A DNA stretch of 6,278 nucleotides from the NCBI GenBank assembly GCA_008933495.1, contig WBUW01000187.1:1-6278 (forward strand), read 5' to 3'. Source of the DNA: Pseudorhodoplanes sp. Its GTDB lineage: Bacteria; Pseudomonadota; Alphaproteobacteria; Rhizobiales; Xanthobacteraceae. Each line of letters opens with the position of its first letter. The first letter of the stretch is position 1. The notes under the pieces are model-generated. The model had not been told where the DNA came from, did no database searches, and worked only from the letters and a program-made list of their open reading frames with translations. The position numbers and the translations under genes were made by a program. This document shows, piece after piece, positions 4,614-6,278 of this stretch.

Positions 4614-6025
4614 GCGGCAGCACCTCCACGCGCGGCGCGACTGGCCGCAAGGACAAATTGCTCGATCTCCACCTGGTCGGGCGGCAGGACGGTGAAATTT
4701 TCGGGCTTTTCGTCAAGGCCCGACAGCCACTCGGGCAGTTCCGGCCGGCGGTCGCAGGCCGCTTCGACCGCGTCGGGAAACTTGGCCGGATGCGCGGTCG
4801 ACAGAACGATCATGGGCAGCGCCGGATCACGCGTTTCCTTCTCGGCAACCGCGACGCCGACCGCGGTATGCGGGTCGATGAGCTGGCCGGTCTCGCGCAG
4901 CGTCGTGCGGATCGTGGCCGCCACCTCGTCCTCGCCGGCGCGATCGGCGGAAAACAGCGCGCGCATCTGCGCAAGCGTGGCCGGCGGGGTCTCGAAGCGC
5001 CGCGACTGCGCAAGCGCTCCCATCAGGCCGCGCACAAGCGCCGGGTCGCGCCCGCTGGCATCGAACACCAGCCGCTCGAAATTGGACGAGACCTGGATGT
5101 CCATCGACGGCGAGGAGGTCGCGACGACGTCGCGGATTTCGTAGGCGCCGGTGGTCAGGGTGCGCACCAGGATGTCGTTGACATTGGTCGCCACCACCAG
5201 CCGGTCGACCGGCAGGCCCATGCGCGCGGCGACATAGCCGGCGAACACGTCGCCGAAATTGCCGGTCGGCACGGTGAAGGCGACCTTGCGATGCGGCGCG
5301 CCGAGCGCGACCGCGGCGGTGAAATAATAGACGATTTGCGCCACAATACGCGCCCAGTTGATCGAGTTGACGCCCGACAAGCGCACCCGGTCGCGAAAGG
5401 CGTGATGGTTGAACATACCTTTCACGATGGCCTGGCAGTCGTCGAAGGTGCCCTCCACCGCGATGGCGTGCACGTTCGGGTCCGACGCGGTGGTCATCAT
5501 CCGCCGCTGCACATCGGAAATGCGCCCGTCCGGAAACAGCACGACGAGATCGATGCGCGCGCGCCCGCGAAAGGCCTCGACCGCCGCGCCGCCGGTGTCG
5601 CCGGAGGTGGCAACCGCAATGGTCGTGCGCTCGCCGCGCTGTTCCAGCGCATGATCCATCAGCCGCGCCAGAAACTGCATGGCGAGGTCCTTGAACGCCA
5701 GCGTCGGACCATGGAAGAGTTCGAGCAGGAAGGTATTGACGTTGAGCTGCGCGAGCGGGGCGACGGCCGGGTGGCGGAAGCTGCCATAGGCTTCGCGGCA
5801 CAGCCGCGCGAGATCGCCCTCGGACAACGCGTCGCCGACGAACGGCCGGATGATTTCGGCGGCAACCTCGGGATAGGGCCGCCCGGCTAGCGCCGCGATC
5901 GTCCCGGGCGACAAAACCGGCCAGGATTCGGGCACATAAAGCCCGCCGTCGCAGGCCAGGCCCGCAAGCGTCACCTCGACAAATCCGAGTACGGGCGCCT
6001 CGCCCCGCGTGGACACATAGCGCAT
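4610..6025 (-). CDS. thrC: Threonine synthase
   Basis: Pyridoxal-phosphate enzyme converting O-phospho-L-homoserine to L-threonine and phosphate, the last step of threonine biosynthesis, in the cytoplasm. From ATG 6025 the protein has 471 residues, typical for the longer (about 470-residue) bacterial class. Landmarks are the N-terminal MRYVSTRGEAPVLGF and GLACDGGLYVPE, the cofactor lysine Lys112 in HGPTLAFKDLAMQ, SGDTGGAAVEAF (141-152), LFPDGRISDVQRRMM (163-177), GVNSINWARI (218-227), the phosphate-cradle loop TVPTGNFGDVFAGY (251-264), and STAHPAKFPDAVE near the C-terminus. The frame extends to ATG 6040, but that start has its purine-rich stretch directly abutting it. ATG 6025 has GGAAGA seven bases upstream and matches the usual N-terminus. 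The gene follows SURF1 by 139 bases and overlaps the M16 gene by four. No leader peptide rich in Thr/Ile codons is visible upstream, so classic attenuation is not evident. Confidence 0.97.
   Translation of the reverse strand: MRYVSTRGEAPVLGFVEVTLAGLACDGGLYVPESWPVLSPGTIAALAGRPYPEVAAEIIRPFVGDALSEGDLARLCREAYGSFRHPAVAPLAQLNVNTFLLELFHGPTLAFKDLAMQFLARLMDHALEQRGERTTIAVATSGDTGGAAVEAFRGRARIDLVVLFPDGRISDVQRRMMTTASDPNVHAIAVEGTFDDCQAIVKGMFNHHAFRDRVRLSGVNSINWARIVAQIVYYFTAAVALGAPHRKVAFTVPTGNFGDVFAGYVAARMGLPVDRLVVATNVNDILVRTLTTGAYEIRDVVATSSPSMDIQVSSNFERLVFDASGRDPALVRGLMGALAQSRRFETPPATLAQMRALFSADRAGEDEVAATIRTTLRETGQLIDPHTAVGVAVAEKETRDPALPMIVLSTAHPAKFPDAVEAACDRRPELPEWLSGLDEKPENFTVLPPDQVEIEQFVLAASRAARGGAAA
4622..4627 (-). 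promoter_or_regulatory. Strong ribosome binding site of the M16 gene, inside thrC
   Basis: GGAGGT on the - strand is a perfect anti-16S match, eight bases before ATG 4613. It lies within the last codons of thrC, whose TGA stop (4610-4612) overlaps the M16 start. The site confirms this M16 start and suggests that the protease is well translated, by coupling and by new initiation. Confidence 0.8.
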
Positions 6026-6032
6026 GGCCAAA

Positions 6033-6038
6033 TCTTCC
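6033..6038 (-). promoter_or_regulatory. Ribosome binding site supporting the thrC start at ATG 6025
   Basis: GGAAGA on the - strand lies seven bases before ATG 6025. The competing upstream ATG 6040 has GGGAG touching it with no spacer, a geometry that seldom works. The shorter thrC reading is therefore preferred. Confidence 0.55.
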
Positions 6039-6052
6039 ATCTCCCGCCGGAT

Positions 6053-6067
6053 GGGCCGGGACGGCCC
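6053..6067 (-). other. Compact GC hairpin in the thrC leader
   Basis: On the - strand GGGCCG (6062-6067) pairs perfectly with CGGCCC (6053-6058) around the three-base loop TCC. It sits about 28 bases before ATG 6025, just ahead of the purine-rich ribosome binding region. No U-tract follows it, so it is not an evident terminator of SURF1 transcription. It could affect mRNA stability or ribosome access. In GC-rich sequence such a hairpin may also be fortuitous. Confidence 0.35.
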
Positions 6068-6081
6068 CGGGACATTTCTTT

Positions 6082-6110
6082 AACCTATTGAAAGGACAAC
6101 ACTTTGGCAG
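6082..6110 (-). promoter_or_regulatory. Weak promoter-like pair in the SURF1-thrC gap
   Basis: CTGCCA (6105-6110, four of six -35 positions) and TAGGTT (6082-6087, three of six -10 positions) are 17 bases apart on the - strand, within an AT-rich island (about 6073-6104) in the 139-base gap. The AT-rich island is the main argument; the boxes are poor. The gap is large enough for thrC to have its own promoter, but read-through from SURF1 is equally possible. Confidence 0.22.
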
Positions 6111-6164
6111 CGGCGCGCGACCGCGGCCGAAAGCATGGAAGAGACTAATGCCTCCCCCGGCCTT

Positions 6165-6278
6165 TCACAAGGAAGCGGACTTCCCCCGCGGGCGGAGCTG
6201 AGCTGCGGCCCAGACGCCGAAAACACCGGCCAGCGCCGCCGCCAGGCCGAACCAGGTCAGCGCATAGCCGAGGTGATT
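6165..6278 (-). CDS. SURF1 family protein, C-terminal end (truncated by window edge)
   Basis: Only the last 37 residues and the stop (TCA 6165-6167 on the + strand) lie in the window. They read NHLGYALTWFGLAAALAGVF and then GVWAAAQLRPRGKSASL. This is the typical C-terminal signature of SURF1, N-H-L-x-Y-A-x-T-W-F-G-L, which forms the second membrane helix, followed by a short basic cytoplasmic tail. SURF1 proteins are inner-membrane assembly factors for cytochrome c oxidase and are implicated in haem a handling. The rest of the gene, and probably cytochrome oxidase genes, should lie beyond the right edge; that last point is inference from usual gene order. thrC follows on the same strand after 139 bases. 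Confidence 0.85.
   Translation of the reverse strand, partial: NHLGYALTWFGLAAALAGVFGVWAAAQLRPRGKSASL

Noticed and set aside
3903..5890. Two long + strand open frames (3903-5144, 413 codons; 4658-5890, 410 codons) antisense to the M16 and thrC genes
   Set aside because: They lie opposite genes with intact catalytic motifs, show Arg/Ala/Gly-rich composition without any family motif, and are expected where GC-rich coding sequence suppresses stop codons on the other strand.
1..6278. Search for mobile elements, CRISPR repeats, tRNAs, toxin-antitoxin pairs or defence genes
   Set aside because: No transposase, integrase, terminal inverted repeat, regularly spaced repeat, tRNA-like fold or defence domain was seen; base composition and gene content are uniform and housekeeping in nature.

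Overview
This is an ordinary, densely coded housekeeping segment of a GC-rich alphaproteobacterial chromosome. The content points to Hyphomicrobiales (Rhizobiales), probably of a Bradyrhizobium/Xanthobacteraceae type. Reasons are the paired ATP synthase b' and b genes, a threonine synthase beginning MRYVSTRGEAP, a mitochondrial-processing-peptidase-like M16 protease directly behind thrC, and a SURF1 gene upstream of it. The taxonomic placement is inference from protein character; no rRNA or marker search was possible.

Layout: two converging transcription units meet at about 1878-1920. On the + strand, the end of an ATP synthase Fo operon (b' subunit, cut by the left edge, then b) is followed by a 187-base gap. 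That gap holds a GC-rich stem-loop region, a perfect 6-base-arm inverted repeat and a small AT-rich promoter-like island. A HAD-superfamily hydrolase gene follows; its best start is GTG 1221, and its first catalytic motif reads DCNG instead of DCDG. On the - strand, reading right to left: the C-terminus of SURF1 (cut by the right edge), a 139-base leader, thrC (threonine synthase), an M16 zinc protease whose start overlaps the thrC stop (ATGA), a RimJ-type N-acetyltransferase, and an uncharacterised lipoprotein of 229 residues.

Functionally, the window joins the edge of a respiratory/assembly region (SURF1, for cytochrome c oxidase) to the edge of the Fo ATP synthase operon, with amino-acid biosynthesis (ThrC) and protein processing or modification (M16, RimJ-like) between them. 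The - strand genes are close enough to be co-transcribed at least from thrC to the acetyltransferase (overlap of 4 bases, then a 57-base gap). The lipoprotein follows after 77 bases and may have its own promoter.

No mobile element, CRISPR array, tRNA, rRNA, prophage or defence system is visible. I found no credible novel multi-gene system. The points most worth a second look are the Asn in HAD motif I, the unassigned lipoprotein family, the dyad upstream of the HAD gene and the leader hairpin of thrC. No stretch above 300 bases lacks a gene.
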